In this document: positions 43,946 to 52,521 of the stretch, one piece after another | Position numbering within the stretch: the stretch's first letter is position 1 | Layout of the letters: each line of letters opens with the position of its first letter | Source of the DNA: Nocardia beijingensis NBRC 16342 | Lineage (GTDB): Bacteria > Actinomycetota > Actinomycetes > Mycobacteriales > Mycobacteriaceae | Assembly (NCBI RefSeq): GCF_001612785.1 | Contig: NZ_BDBC01000015.1 | Location: 1-64,000, forward strand | Direction: 5' to 3' | Length of the DNA stretch: 64,000 nucleotides | The notes under the pieces: model-generated | What the model saw: only the letters and a program-made list of their open reading frames with translations | The model's database searches: none | Told to the model about the DNA's origin: nothing | Position numbers and translations under genes: made by a program

Positions 43946-45337
43946 TCACCTCACTGCGCGAGGCGTTCCCGTGGCAGTATCCTCCGCCGACCGTGTTGCC
44001 GGACTTACGCGGATTTCCAGCGGGCTCGTTTTCCGTCGCCCCGCAACTCGAGGAGGACGTTCCGCCATTCGGACGGCCAATCTGGCCAGGTTTCTCGCAG
44101 CATTGCGATCCCGGTCGATCACAAGACCGCAATGCTCACATCGGAACTCGCGCTCGCTCAGGTGCAGTTTGGCTTTCACCACACCACAACGAGGGTTGGA
44201 GCATGTCTTCGATGACGGGTACCAGCGGTCGGCGACCACCAGCGCCCCGCCGTTCCACCGAACCTTATAGCTCAGTTGCCGCCTGAGCTCCCCCCACCCC
44301 GCATCGGCGATCGAGCGTGACAAGCGACGGTTGCGCAACATACCTGCGACATTGAGGTCTTCCACGACAACCGTCCCGAAGCGGGAAGCGAGAGTTGCCG
44401 TCAATTGGTGCAGACTCTCAGATCGTGCCTGCGTCACCTTGGCATACAGTCGCGCGATCCGGCGATTGGTGCTCTGCAACCGCTTCGAAGGTTCTGTATT
44501 GGGTCTGGACTTGCCCGCAAGACGCCGACGAGCAGCTTGACGCTGCAACCGTCTCATTTTCTTTCGAACTCTGTCGAGATGCTTCGGGTTCGGCAGCATC
44601 CCTGCGGAGTCCGTCAGTCCACGCACTGGCTCAGAAAGCACAGCCAGGTGTCTCACGCCGAGATCCACGCCTACTACGCCGTCGGTTCGATCAGGCTTGC
44701 GCGAATTTTTAGCCACTTCGACGGAGAACGACACGAACCATCGCCCGTGCCGGAAGGACACCGTGGCCGAACGAATTCGCGCCGTGCCCGCGTCCAGCCG
44801 ACGTGCCAACTTCCTGGTGGATTCGCAGGTCCGTACGGTACCGATCCGGGGTAACTTCACATGCCGTCGGTCCTTCGTACTTAAGCCGATCACTCCGGTG
44901 GTGAACCGACACGAGGCATGGGTTTTGCGGCTCTTGAAGCGAGGAAAGCGGACACGTGGGCCACGTCGGTCTCCCGAAGAGGAAGTCGACCAGTTCGTCA
45001 AGGCGATGGATAGATTGGCGATACCGCTGGAATACGCTTCCTTAGAGTTCTCCCACCACCATGGAGCGATCTCGCCCTTGGCTTGGTTCCACCGTTTACG
45101 CAGTTCATAAGCCGACCACCCCAGCGCGGGTGTCAGGTCGGTCTCATCAATACCGTACGAACGCTCCGCCGCCCGCTGCCGAAGATTCGCGCTGATCAGG
45201 CGGAGCGCCCAGTTGAACGCGAAGCGCTGCGCCCCGCAGTGAGACCGCAGCATCGCCACCTGATCGGCGGTGGGGTCAAGAGCGAAGCGGTATGCCTGCA
45301 CGACGAAGGTCAATGGCACTTCACTGCTGACACTCAT
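43946..45337 (-). CDS. tnpB: TnpB, RNA-guided RuvC nuclease of an IS605-type element
   Basis: 463 residues from ATG 45337 (GTG 45343 possible). TnpB proteins are guide-RNA-directed DNA nucleases that help IS605/IS1341 elements persist. The RuvC triad is complete: D225 in VGVDLGVRHLAV, E326 in VVVEDLNVAGML, D410 in DRDRNAARNLARLA. Between E and the last D lies a four-cysteine zinc finger (CSNPRCG, CEHCG). The N-terminal part starts QAYRFALDPTADQVAML. No tnpA is adjacent. Base composition is somewhat lower in GC than the neighbours, in agreement with transfer. Confidence 0.93.
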   Translation of the reverse strand: MSVSSEVPLTFVVQAYRFALDPTADQVAMLRSHCGAQRFAFNWALRLISANLRQRAAERSYGIDETDLTPALGWSAYELRKRWNQAKGEIAPWWWENSKEAYSSGIANLSIALTNWSTSSSGDRRGPRVRFPRFKSRKTHASCRFTTGVIGLSTKDRRHVKLPRIGTVRTCESTRKLARRLDAGTARIRSATVSFRHGRWFVSFSVEVAKNSRKPDRTDGVVGVDLGVRHLAVLSEPVRGLTDSAGMLPNPKHLDRVRKKMRRLQRQAARRRLAGKSRPNTEPSKRLQSTNRRIARLYAKVTQARSESLHQLTATLASRFGTVVVEDLNVAGMLRNRRLSRSIADAGWGELRRQLSYKVRWNGGALVVADRWYPSSKTCSNPRCGVVKAKLHLSEREFRCEHCGLVIDRDRNAARNLARLAVRMAERPPRVAGRRKTSPLEIRVSPATRSAEDTATGTPRAVR

Positions 45338-45478
45338 TCCCACCCCCGATCAACGAACTCGACCACAATCCCGGCCCAGCGCCTAGCTTCGCATCCGGGT
45401 CCGACAAGTAGCGAAACCGCCAGGCGGTGGAGTATCGCGTGACGATGCTGCAGCTGACAGCAGTGTCAGAGAAGCGAG

Positions 45479-45509
45479 AAGGTCCCTCCGCTGATACCGG
45501 AGGGACCTT
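45479..45509 (-). terminator. Terminator of tRNA-Arg(ACG)
   Basis: A 12-bp perfect stem (AAGGTCCCTCCG) with a 7-base loop, directly downstream of the tRNA on the minus strand, followed by TTCTCGCTTCTCT. Confidence 0.85.
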
Positions 45510-45518
45510 CTACTTGCG

Positions 45519-45591
45519 TGCGCCCGGAGAGACTCGAACTCCCAACCTTCTGATCCGTAGTCAGATGCTCTATCCGTTGAGCTACGGGCGC
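45519..45591 (-). tRNA. tRNA-Arg (anticodon ACG)
   Basis: 73 nt on the minus strand. Acceptor GCGCCCG pairs with CGGGCGC, discriminator A, T-arm GGGAGTTCGAGTCTCTC, and anticodon loop CTACGGA. A34 should become inosine through TadA (28498-28974) to read CGU, CGC and CGA. CCA not encoded. Confidence 0.97.
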
Positions 45592-45628
45592 ATGTGTTAT
45601 TCAGTTGTACCCGGTTTCCCGGGCGTGG

Positions 45629-45715
45629 CGGAGGCGAGAGGATTTGAACCTCCGGTCCCCGTGAAGGGACAACTCATTAGCAGTGAGTCCCATTCGGCCG
45701 CTCTGGCACGCCTCC
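45629..45715 (-). tRNA. tRNA-Ser (anticodon GCT)
   Basis: 87 nt, class II, minus strand. Acceptor GGAGGCG pairs with CGCCTCC, discriminator G, long variable arm, anticodon loop CTGCTAA. It decodes AGC and AGU. It lies 37 bp upstream of tRNA-Arg(ACG) and may be co-transcribed with it. CCA not encoded. Confidence 0.97.
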
Positions 45716-45803
45716 TGGAGCCTTCTCTTCGAGGGCACCGGTCCTTTCGAACCGCCGAGCAGAAAGGTTACAGCAGCTACGGACCAGATGACAAAACGGC
45801 TGG

Positions 45804-46508
45804 TCAGCGTAGGTTACTGTCGAACCAATCGAAGATTCTGGTCTGCGAATCGACCTCGTCGCCGTCGTCCGCCTCCGAGGTGTCGGCTCGGTGGTGCAGG
45901 CCGGGGTAGGTGACCACGAGGCTGGCGACCGCGGCGCGAGCGGTCGCGTCGCGGAGCTCGTCGACCTGGGCGGGCGGGGTGGCGGGATCGTCCACGCCGA
46001 ACAGGCCGAGCCACGGCGCTTGCAGGTTGGGCGCGGCGCGCACGAGAGCGTCGGCCTGGGCGGTGAGCGGCTCGGTGATGCCGTGCGCCGCGACACTCAC
46101 CGCCGCGCCGATGGGGCGGTTGGTCGCGACCAGGAACGCGGCGGTGCCCGCGGAATCGAAGCCGAGCACGCCGATGGTGTCGGGGAACACCCCGCGCCGG
46201 GTGAGCCAGTCGAAGCAGGCATCGAAGTCAGCGAACAGCTCGTCGCCGAAGACTCCGACGCCGGAGTCTTCGTCGGCCCGATGGAAGAGTTTGGGGGCGA
46301 CCACGGTCCACCCCTCGCCGGCCAGCGCGTTCATCAGGTCGCGCAACGCGCCGGTGAACTCGCGCGACTCGTGCAGCAGCACGATGCCGCCGCGGGCGTT
46401 TCCTTCCGGCTCCACCACCGTGATGGGCACCTGCCCACCGCTGGTCGGCCGCTCGTCTTCCTGGTCGCTCGCCCGCAGCGGGGCCGTATCGTCGTAGGTG
46501 CCCGACAT
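45804..46508 (-). CDS. Dienelactone-hydrolase-family protein with Asp at the nucleophile position
   Basis: 234 residues from ATG 46508, an alpha/beta hydrolase of the DLH type. HES (46-48) matches the conserved HExxG region; acid candidate in LFGVDDPATP; His in YPGLHHR. At the nucleophile elbow, where DLH has GFCxGG, the sequence is LGFDSAG, so Asp118 replaces Cys. Asp nucleophiles are found in haloalkane dehalogenases but not usually here; Ser119 next to it is also possible. Substrate unknown. Confidence 0.83.
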   Translation of the reverse strand: MSGTYDDTAPLRASDQEDERPTSGGQVPITVVEPEGNARGGIVLLHESREFTGALRDLMNALAGEGWTVVAPKLFHRADEDSGVGVFGDELFADFDACFDWLTRRGVFPDTIGVLGFDSAGTAAFLVATNRPIGAAVSVAAHGITEPLTAQADALVRAAPNLQAPWLGLFGVDDPATPPAQVDELRDATARAAVASLVVTYPGLHHRADTSEADDGDEVDSQTRIFDWFDSNLR

Positions 46509-46613
46509 GAAACCAGCGTAGGGCGAGTTGCCGATCTTCGGTAGAAATTGCACGTGAGGGCCTATATCCAAGATATTTTCCGGTACGCCGATCGGGCTTT
46601 TTCCCGCGCGGAT

Positions 46614-46619
46614 TAGGGT
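46614..46619 (+). promoter_or_regulatory. -10 box for a leaderless transcript of hisC
   Basis: TAGGGT, six bases before GTG 46626. Confidence 0.5.
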
Positions 46620-46625
46620 TGGAGT

Positions 46626-47699
46626 GTGACAGCGCAGATCCGGCCGGACCTCGAATCGATCCCGGCGTACACCCCCGGCCGCAGCAATCCAGGCGCGGTC
46701 AAGCTGGCCAGCAACGAGACGACGATCGGTCCGCTGCCCGCGGCGGCCAAAGCCATCGCCGAAGCGGCCGAACTGGCCAACCGGTATCCGGACAACCAGT
46801 CCACCGAGCTGCGGACGGCGCTGGCCGAGTTCCTCGGGGTCGGCTTCGACAATGTCGCGGTCGGCTGCGGCAGCGTGGCGCTGTGCCAGGAGCTGGTGCA
46901 GATCACCTGCTCGTCGCCGTCGGACGAGGTGCTGTTCGCGTGGCGCTCGTTCGAGGCGTACCCGATCGTGACCAAGGTCGGCAACGCCACCGCGGTGCAG
47001 GTGCCGCTCACGGCCGGTCAGGTGCACGATCTGGACGCGCTGGCCGCCGCCGTCTCCGAGCGAACCAAGTTGATCTTCGTCTGCAACCCGAACAACCCGA
47101 CCGGCACCGCGGTCGGCCGCACCGAGCTGATCCGGTTCCTGGACGCGGTGCCAGCGCACGTGCTGGTGGTGCTGGACGAGGCGTACTACGAGTACGTGCG
47201 GCTGACCGACCACCCCGACGGCGTCGAGATCGGCCGGACCAGGCCCAATGTGGTTGTGCTGCGCACTTTCTCCAAGGCTTACGGCCTGGCCGGCCTGCGG
47301 GTGGGCTACGCGGTGGGCGATCCGGCCGTGATCACGGCGCTGCTGAAGGTGCACATTCCGTTCAGCGTGAGCAGGCTCGCGCAGGCGGCGGCGATCGCGT
47401 CGCTGGAGGCACGCCACGAATTGCTGGATCGCACCGATCTGCTGGTGGTCGAACGCGAACGGGTGCGCGACGCGCTGGTGGCGGCGGGGTACCCGGTGCC
47501 GCCGAGTGAGGCGAACTTCGTCTGGCTGCCGCTCGGCGCGCGCAGCGCCGAGTTCGGCGAGGCCAGCGCGGCGGCCGGAGTGCTGGTGCGGCCGTACGGG
47601 ACCGACGGCGTGCGCGTCACCATCGGCGACCCGCACGAGAACGACCTGTTCCTGAGCTTTGCCGCCGAGCCGGAGGTGCTCGCCCGGTTCCTGGGTTAG
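46626..47699 (+). CDS. hisC: Histidinol-phosphate/aromatic aminotransferase
   Basis: 357 residues, PLP fold type I. Motifs: SNETTIGPLPAA, VAVGCGSVALCQELV, FVCNPNNPTGTAVG, VVLDEAYYEYV, and PLP-Lys in RTFSKAYGLAGLRVGYA. The relatives at this chromosomal place in mycobacteria (hisC2/pat) act on aromatic amino acids (phenylpyruvate, 4-hydroxyphenylpyruvate) as well as histidinol phosphate. Since tyrA is also in the region, an aromatic role is likely. The stop overlaps the stop of the converging mycolyltransferase gene. Confidence 0.92.
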   Translation: MTAQIRPDLESIPAYTPGRSNPGAVKLASNETTIGPLPAAAKAIAEAAELANRYPDNQSTELRTALAEFLGVGFDNVAVGCGSVALCQELVQITCSSPSDEVLFAWRSFEAYPIVTKVGNATAVQVPLTAGQVHDLDALAAAVSERTKLIFVCNPNNPTGTAVGRTELIRFLDAVPAHVLVVLDEAYYEYVRLTDHPDGVEIGRTRPNVVVLRTFSKAYGLAGLRVGYAVGDPAVITALLKVHIPFSVSRLAQAAAIASLEARHELLDRTDLLVVERERVRDALVAAGYPVPPSEANFVWLPLGARSAEFGEASAAAGVLVRPYGTDGVRVTIGDPHENDLFLSFAAEPEVLARFLG

Positions 47700-48778
47700 C
47701 GGACGCCGATCGCGGGCGCGATGGTGGGCCAGGAGAGGGCGAGTTCATCCTCCCAGTACGGCCATGAGTGAGTGCCGGTGGCGCGGAAGTGCGCGGTGAT
47801 CGGGATGCCGAGCGACCGCAGCCGGTCGGTGAGCCGCCGGGTGCACGCGTTGGTCGCGGCCTCCAGCGGGCCGCCGAAGGTGATGGCGCTGGGCAGGTCG
47901 ACGTTCGGCGTTCCCGGCACGTCGTGCACGCCGGGCAGACCGCTGCCGACCGAGAGGTAGATCGTCTTGCCGCGCAACGCGTCCGCGTGCAGGGTGACGT
48001 CGTGCGCCAGCCAGTCCGGGTCGTCCTGCTTGCCGAACATATTGTCCGGCTCGCCCATGTAGGTGGCCACCACGGCGCGCGCCTGCGCCTGGCCGATGTC
48101 GGTGCCCATCGAGAAGCAGCCGCTGTGCGCCCCGATCGCCCGGTAGAGCGTCGGCTGCCGGAAGGCGAGCATCATCGCGGCCTCCGCGCCCATCGAGACG
48201 CCCATGACCGCGTTGACGCCGTTGCCGTCGAACTTCGCGTCGATCAGCGGGGGCAGTTCCTTGGTGAGGAACGTTTCCCACTTGTTGGTGCCGAGCACCG
48301 GATCCGGCTGCTGCCAGTCGGTGTAGAAACTGGCAGGCCCGCCGACGGTGAGCACGACGTTGACGTCCTTATCGGCGTAGAAACGGTCGGCGTGCCCGAG
48401 TTCGGTCCAGTTGTTGCTGTCGGGGCTCGCGCTGCGGCCGTCGAGCATGTAGACGGTGGGACGCGGGCGCGACTGGTCGCGCGGCAGCAGTACCTGCACC
48501 TCGACCACCCGGCTCATCGCGGGCGAGGCGACGTAGACCCGCAGCCAGCGATCGTTGATCGGTTCGACGCGCTCGATCCGTGGCGTCGACGGCTGTTTAC
48601 TGGTCGGCTCGGCCGGGCCTGGGCCGTCGGCGGATCCGGTGTTGACCGGCGGCGTGTTCCCGGGCGCCGCCGTCACCTGGGGCGCACCGAACGACACCAC
48701 ACCGGAGACGAGTGCGGCACTGATCAGGGCGCTGGAAAGCCAACGCCGCACCCCGCGGCGACAGAGCATGCGAACCAT
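47696..48778 (-). CDS. Mycolyltransferase (antigen 85-type esterase), secreted
   Basis: 360 residues from ATG 48778. A signal peptide (basic start, then LISAALVSGVVSFGAPQVTAAPG) leads into a Pro/Ser-rich linker and an alpha/beta hydrolase domain. Nucleophile Ser in NAVMGVSMGAEAAMM; His in ATGTHSWPYWEDE. It belongs to the trehalose mycolyltransferases that move mycolate onto arabinogalactan and trehalose; it fits the galactan genes at the other end of the window. The GxSMGA elbow replaces GxSMGG. Confidence 0.9.
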   Translation of the reverse strand: MVRMLCRRGVRRWLSSALISAALVSGVVSFGAPQVTAAPGNTPPVNTGSADGPGPAEPTSKQPSTPRIERVEPINDRWLRVYVASPAMSRVVEVQVLLPRDQSRPRPTVYMLDGRSASPDSNNWTELGHADRFYADKDVNVVLTVGGPASFYTDWQQPDPVLGTNKWETFLTKELPPLIDAKFDGNGVNAVMGVSMGAEAAMMLAFRQPTLYRAIGAHSGCFSMGTDIGQAQARAVVATYMGEPDNMFGKQDDPDWLAHDVTLHADALRGKTIYLSVGSGLPGVHDVPGTPNVDLPSAITFGGPLEAATNACTRRLTDRLRSLGIPITAHFRATGTHSWPYWEDELALSWPTIAPAIGVR

Positions 48779-48839
48779 CCTGCCAGAGACATCACGGGCC
48801 GGCGGAAGGCCGTCGCCGTGTCCGAGAACCACACCGCGC

Positions 48840-49889
48840 TCACCGTGCGGCCAGACCGTCCTGCCAGCGCCGCTCCACTCCGGCGAAACGCCATACCGCG
48901 ACGGCGACCGCCCAGGTGAGCACGAACAGGCCGACGATGATGTACCCGAGATCACCCAGATCGAGATTCCCGATCCAGGCGACGACGCCCGATTCGACCT
49001 CCAACCGCTCGGCGAAGATCGAGACGATCTCCTGCCCGCCGATCACCAGCGCCACCGCCACCGACAGGCCGGTGATCACCAGGTTGTAGTAGATCTTGCG
49101 CACCGGTTTCGCGAAGGCCCAGTCGTAGGCGAAGCTCATGAATGATCCGTCCAGCGAGTCGAACAGCGCCATGCCCGCCGAGAACAGCACGGGCAGTACC
49201 AGGATCGAATACCAGGGCAGGCCGGTCGCCGCCGCGCCGCCCGCGATCACGAGCAACCCGACCTCGGTGACGGTGTCGAAACCGAGGCCGAACAGCACGC
49301 CGACCGGATACATGTGCCTCGGCCTGCGGACGAGGCCGAGCACCGGCCGCAGAATCCGGTTGAGCAGGCCCCGGCTGTCGAGCTGTCGTTCCAGCTGCGC
49401 CTCGTCGAATTCGCCGCGACGCATCTGCCGGAATACCCGCCAGATCCCCACCAGCGAGGCCAGATTGAGCAGACCGATCAGGATCAGGAACGTGCCGGAG
49501 ATGCTGGTGCCCCACAGGCCGGTCCAGCGTTGCAGGGCCGAATCCTCGTCTTCCAAGCTGGACGCCAGCGCCTGGACACCGAACGCGAGCAACGCGACAA
49601 GCGCGAACACCACGGTGGAATGGCCGAGCGCGAACCAGAAGCCCACCGTTCGGACCTTCCGCTTCCCGCTCTCCGCCACCAGTTTTCGCGTGGTGTTGTC
49701 GATGGCGGCGATATGGTCGGCGTCGAACGCGTGCCGCATGCCGAGCGTGTACGCCGTCACCCCGAGGCCGGCACCGAAGACCGAACCGTCGATCACATAG
49801 TGGCTCGGCGCGACGAGCAGCAGAAGCGTCCCCCAGCCGAGGACGTGCAGCGCGACGACGGTGACGGCCATTCCGATGACACTGCGCAC
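48840..49889 (-). CDS. Nickel/cobalt transporter (NiCoT, HoxN family)
   Basis: 349 residues from GTG 49889; GTG 49943 would add eighteen. Eight-helix transporter with the metal motif RHAFDADHIAAIDN in helix 2 and GFDTVTEVGLLVI later. HAFDADH is the signature for Ni or Co uptake. The central cytosolic loop is charged. A GAGGGG site precedes the GTG at 49889. Metal preference cannot be read. No metal regulator is next to it. Confidence 0.9.
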   Translation of the reverse strand: MRSVIGMAVTVVALHVLGWGTLLLLVAPSHYVIDGSVFGAGLGVTAYTLGMRHAFDADHIAAIDNTTRKLVAESGKRKVRTVGFWFALGHSTVVFALVALLAFGVQALASSLEDEDSALQRWTGLWGTSISGTFLILIGLLNLASLVGIWRVFRQMRRGEFDEAQLERQLDSRGLLNRILRPVLGLVRRPRHMYPVGVLFGLGFDTVTEVGLLVIAGGAAATGLPWYSILVLPVLFSAGMALFDSLDGSFMSFAYDWAFAKPVRKIYYNLVITGLSVAVALVIGGQEIVSIFAERLEVESGVVAWIGNLDLGDLGYIIVGLFVLTWAVAVAVWRFAGVERRWQDGLAAR

Positions 49890-50311
49890 GAGTGAACCCC
49901 TCGACCCCCGAAGCGAAGACCTGTCAACGATACTCGACCGCACCCGCGCGGGTCCGCTTGTCCGGCCGATCCAGCAAATCCAGCAAATCGTGGCACACCG
50001 TCAGCACACCCGCCGTACGCTGAGCGCCTGGCCTTTTCCGGGTATCGAACTAGGACGGGCATGATCGCGCATCAACGCTATCGGCGGCGAGGTCACGGCA
50101 CTGCGCTTCGCCGCGCCGCACAGACCGGCCGCCCGGTTCGCAGCCGCGACGGTCCCGGCATCCTCTGAGTCGGTCTCGACGCAAAGCTATTTCGTGGCAT
50201 CCATCCTGGGCGGTTTCCGCGACGAAAGCGTCGGCCGCTGCGCGCTCCGCGCGAATTCTCTGCTCGATTCGTCTGTTCCACCGCAGCACTCATGCCCGAC
50301 CGGAGAACACC
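49890..50311. other. Gene-free 420-bp stretch before the nitric oxide synthase gene
   Basis: Contains only open frames without codon bias or ribosome sites. Divergent transcription from its two ends requires promoters, but no strong consensus is visible. An AT-richer segment lies around 50170-50190. Confidence 0.35.
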
Positions 50312-51460
50312 GTGAATCCAGTGTCACCCGTCTCGATCGAGAACGTATCGGATACGAAGTCTTTTTCAGCCGATCTGGACCGCCGGATGCGGGAGTGTGA
50401 CGAGTTCTTCCGGCTACCGGAATTGGCGCACCTGAGCGCGCAGCGCCGCCGCTGCGCACTGGAGCAGCTCGAACAAACCGGCTCGTATCTCCAGACCGCC
50501 GAGGAGATCCTGATCGGAGCCAAACTCGCCTGGCGCAACCACGCTCGCTGCGTGGGCCGCAAGCATTGGCGCTCGTTGAAACTGCTCGATGCCCGTCGGG
50601 TCCGCTCGGCGCGCGACCTGGCCGAGGTCTGCTGGCAGCACCTGCACATGGCGACCAACAATGGCGCCATCCAGTCGATGATCACCGTCGGGCCGCCGCG
50701 GCAACCGGACGGGCGCGAGTTCCGCATCGTCAGCCCGCAGATCATCCGCTACGCGGGTTACCGCAACGGGGACGGCACGGTCACCGGTGACGCCGCCAAC
50801 GTCGAACTCACCGAGTTCGCCATGAAGCTCGGGTGGCGCGGCGCCGGAACGCCTTTCGACATCCTCCCGCTGCTGATCAGTACGCCGGACGAGCCGATTC
50901 GCTGGTTCGACATTCCGCCCGAGCTCGCACGCGAGGTGCACCTCGAGCACCCGGAGTTCGAGTGGTTCGCCGGTCTGGGCCTGCGCTGGCACGCGCTGCC
51001 CGCGGTGTCGAACATGAATCTCGAGGTCGGCGGCATGACCTATCCGTTCGCGCCGTTCAACGGCTGGTATCTGGGCGCGGAGATCGGCGCGCGCAATCTC
51101 AGCGACGCCAACCGCTACAACATGCTCCCGCTGATCGCGGAGATGATGTGCCTGGACACCAGAGCGGAGCGCAACCTCTGGCGCGATCAGGCCCTGGTCG
51201 AACTCAACCGCGCGGTGCTGCACAGCTTCCGCAAGGCGGGCCTGTACATCGTCGACCACCACACCGTCGCAAAACAGTTCTGCGATCACGTCAAGCGCGA
51301 GGAGGCCGCAGGCCGCCCCTGCCCCACCGACTGGTCCTGGATCAACCCGCCGATCTCCTCCGGCCTGACCCCCACCTTCCACCGCTACTACGACCCACCC
51401 GACCTGGACATCCGCCCCAACTTCGTCCGCAGGGATTTCCGCACCGACGCGGCCCTGTAA
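50312..51460 (+). CDS. nos: Nitric oxide synthase oxygenase (bacterial NOS)
   Basis: 382 residues, only the oxygenase domain. It makes NO from L-arginine with a heme-thiolate and a pterin-type cofactor; electrons come from unlinked reductases. Heme ligand Cys80 in WRNHARCVGR; substrate Glu in NGWYLGAEIGARNLSD; dimer and pterin-site region ending WSWINPPISSGLTPTFH. No reductase or biosynthetic cluster is nearby, so the role (stress protection or other) is open. GTG start with AGGAGAA-like region upstream is modest (CGGAGAA). Confidence 0.93.
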   Translation: MNPVSPVSIENVSDTKSFSADLDRRMRECDEFFRLPELAHLSAQRRRCALEQLEQTGSYLQTAEEILIGAKLAWRNHARCVGRKHWRSLKLLDARRVRSARDLAEVCWQHLHMATNNGAIQSMITVGPPRQPDGREFRIVSPQIIRYAGYRNGDGTVTGDAANVELTEFAMKLGWRGAGTPFDILPLLISTPDEPIRWFDIPPELAREVHLEHPEFEWFAGLGLRWHALPAVSNMNLEVGGMTYPFAPFNGWYLGAEIGARNLSDANRYNMLPLIAEMMCLDTRAERNLWRDQALVELNRAVLHSFRKAGLYIVDHHTVAKQFCDHVKREEAAGRPCPTDWSWINPPISSGLTPTFHRYYDPPDLDIRPNFVRRDFRTDAAL

Positions 51461-51559
51461 CCAGCGCGAATTCGAGCGAACGGTTCCGAGTCATGCTCGG
51501 CCCACCCATCAGCCAAAGTCCTGACCGCAGAAGGGGCCCGGACATCGGAAGGTGACCGC

Positions 51560-51780
51560 ACCGCAGACCAGTGGCAGGGCCATCGGAAGTGACTCGACTG
51601 TCGGCCGAAGGCCCAGCCATCGGCAAGTGCCAACCCATCAGCGGGCAAGCCCCAACCACCGGCAGGCAAACCGACCCCCAGCGGAAGTACAACAACCAGC
51701 AGGAGGCCCGACCACCAGCGGCAAGCCCAACCGCGAGCGGGGGCCCGGCCATAAGCGGGGGTCCGGGGGCGAAGCCCGCC
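51560..51780. repeat. Degenerate short tandem repeat downstream of nos
   Basis: A G/C-skewed stretch built from variants of a unit of about 20-24 bp that contains AGCGGCAAGCCCAACC or close relatives. It keeps no fixed frame and has no good gene in it. A hairpin (TGTGGGGG...CCCCCACA) ends it at about 51800. It fills most of the 410-bp gap before tRNA-Ser(TGA). Confidence 0.5.
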
Positions 51781-51823
51781 GGGCGGGGTGTGGGGGTTGC
51801 ACCCCCACAAAACATTGCGAAAC

Positions 51824-51835
51824 GAGCCCCGGCTC
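51824..51835 (-). terminator. Candidate terminator of tRNA-Ser(TGA)
   Basis: GAGCC-CC-GGCTC on the plus strand, read on the minus strand after the tRNA and followed by GTTTCGCAATGTTTTG. A second dyad, CATGCTC-CAT-GAGCATG (51835-51851), lies directly before it. Confidence 0.5.
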
Positions 51836-51870
51836 ATGCTCCATGAGCATGGGTCACCCAGCGAGTGGAG

Positions 51871-51955
51871 CGGAGACGGAGGGATTTGAACCCCCGGTCG
51901 CTCTCGCGACGCTCGCTTTCAAGGCGAGTGCATTCGGCCGCTCTGCCACGTCTCC
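51871..51955 (-). tRNA. tRNA-Ser (anticodon TGA)
   Basis: 85 nt, class II, minus strand. Acceptor GGAGACG pairs with CGTCTCC, discriminator G, long variable arm, anticodon loop CTTGAAA. It decodes UCA and UCG. Third serine tRNA of the window. CCA not encoded. Confidence 0.97.
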
Positions 51956-51979
51956 AGAGACCTGATCGTAGCGGACGGC

Positions 51980-52480
51980 TCAGCCTGCCTGCTTGCCGAT
52001 TTCCTCGTCGACGCGGCCGAAGACATCGGCGATCACCTCTAGCTGGGCCGGGGCGAGCAGATCGATGAAGTGGCTGCGGACGGCCTCGACGTGTCCTGGC
52101 GCGGCGGCTTGCAGGCGGCGCAGGCCCTCGTCGGTGAGTTCGGCGAGCACGCCGCGGCCGTCCTCCAGGCAGGTGTTGCGGCGGACCATCTGCTGCGCCT
52201 CCAGCCGCCGGATCTGATGGGTCAGCTTGCTGCGCGAGGACAGCACGCCGTCGGCCAGCTCACTCATCCGCAACGAGCGGTCGGGCGCTTCGGAGAGCAG
52301 GACGAGGATCCGGTATTCGGCGACGGTGAGGTCGCTGTCGCGTTGCAGCTGACGATTCAGTGCCGTCATCAGGCGCTGATGGCCGTCCATGTAGGCGCGC
52401 CATGCGCGCTGCTGGGCCGGGGTGAGCCAGCGCGGCTCGGCCACGACGCGACCGCTCGGTTCGGGATGCACGGTGGTCAT
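51980..52480 (-). CDS. MarR family regulator
   Basis: 166 residues. Winged-helix pattern LTVAEYRILVLLSEAPDRSL, ELADGVLSSRSKLTHQIRRL and CLEDGRGVLAELTDEGLRRL. The alpha-hydroxyacid oxidase gene starts upstream on the same strand, 41 bp away, so the two may form an operon and the oxidase may be under its control. Ligand unknown. Confidence 0.9.
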   Translation of the reverse strand: MTTVHPEPSGRVVAEPRWLTPAQQRAWRAYMDGHQRLMTALNRQLQRDSDLTVAEYRILVLLSEAPDRSLRMSELADGVLSSRSKLTHQIRRLEAQQMVRRNTCLEDGRGVLAELTDEGLRRLQAAAPGHVEAVRSHFIDLLAPAQLEVIADVFGRVDEEIGKQAG

Positions 52481-52521
52481 TCTATGCTCGGCGAACTGCG
52501 GAAATGGGCATCTCTCGCAGG

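Larger units (their letters stand above)
43866..45428 (-). mobile_element. Stand-alone TnpB element (IS605/IS1341 type), ends provisional
   Basis: A tnpB gene without tnpA, flanked by candidate terminal structures. On the left (upstream) end is a perfect hairpin ACCGCC-A-GGCGGT (45416-45428 on the plus strand). On the right (downstream) end is an 8-bp stem (43891-43919) followed by a short segment 43866-43890. Such elements move by a TnpA supplied elsewhere. The exact ends, the TAM and the guide are not determinable here. Confidence 0.55.

Noticed and set aside
51795..51815. Hairpin TGTGGGGG/CCCCCACA considered as the nos terminator
   Set aside because: On the plus strand it is followed by A-rich and not T-rich sequence, so a factor-independent terminator is not supported.
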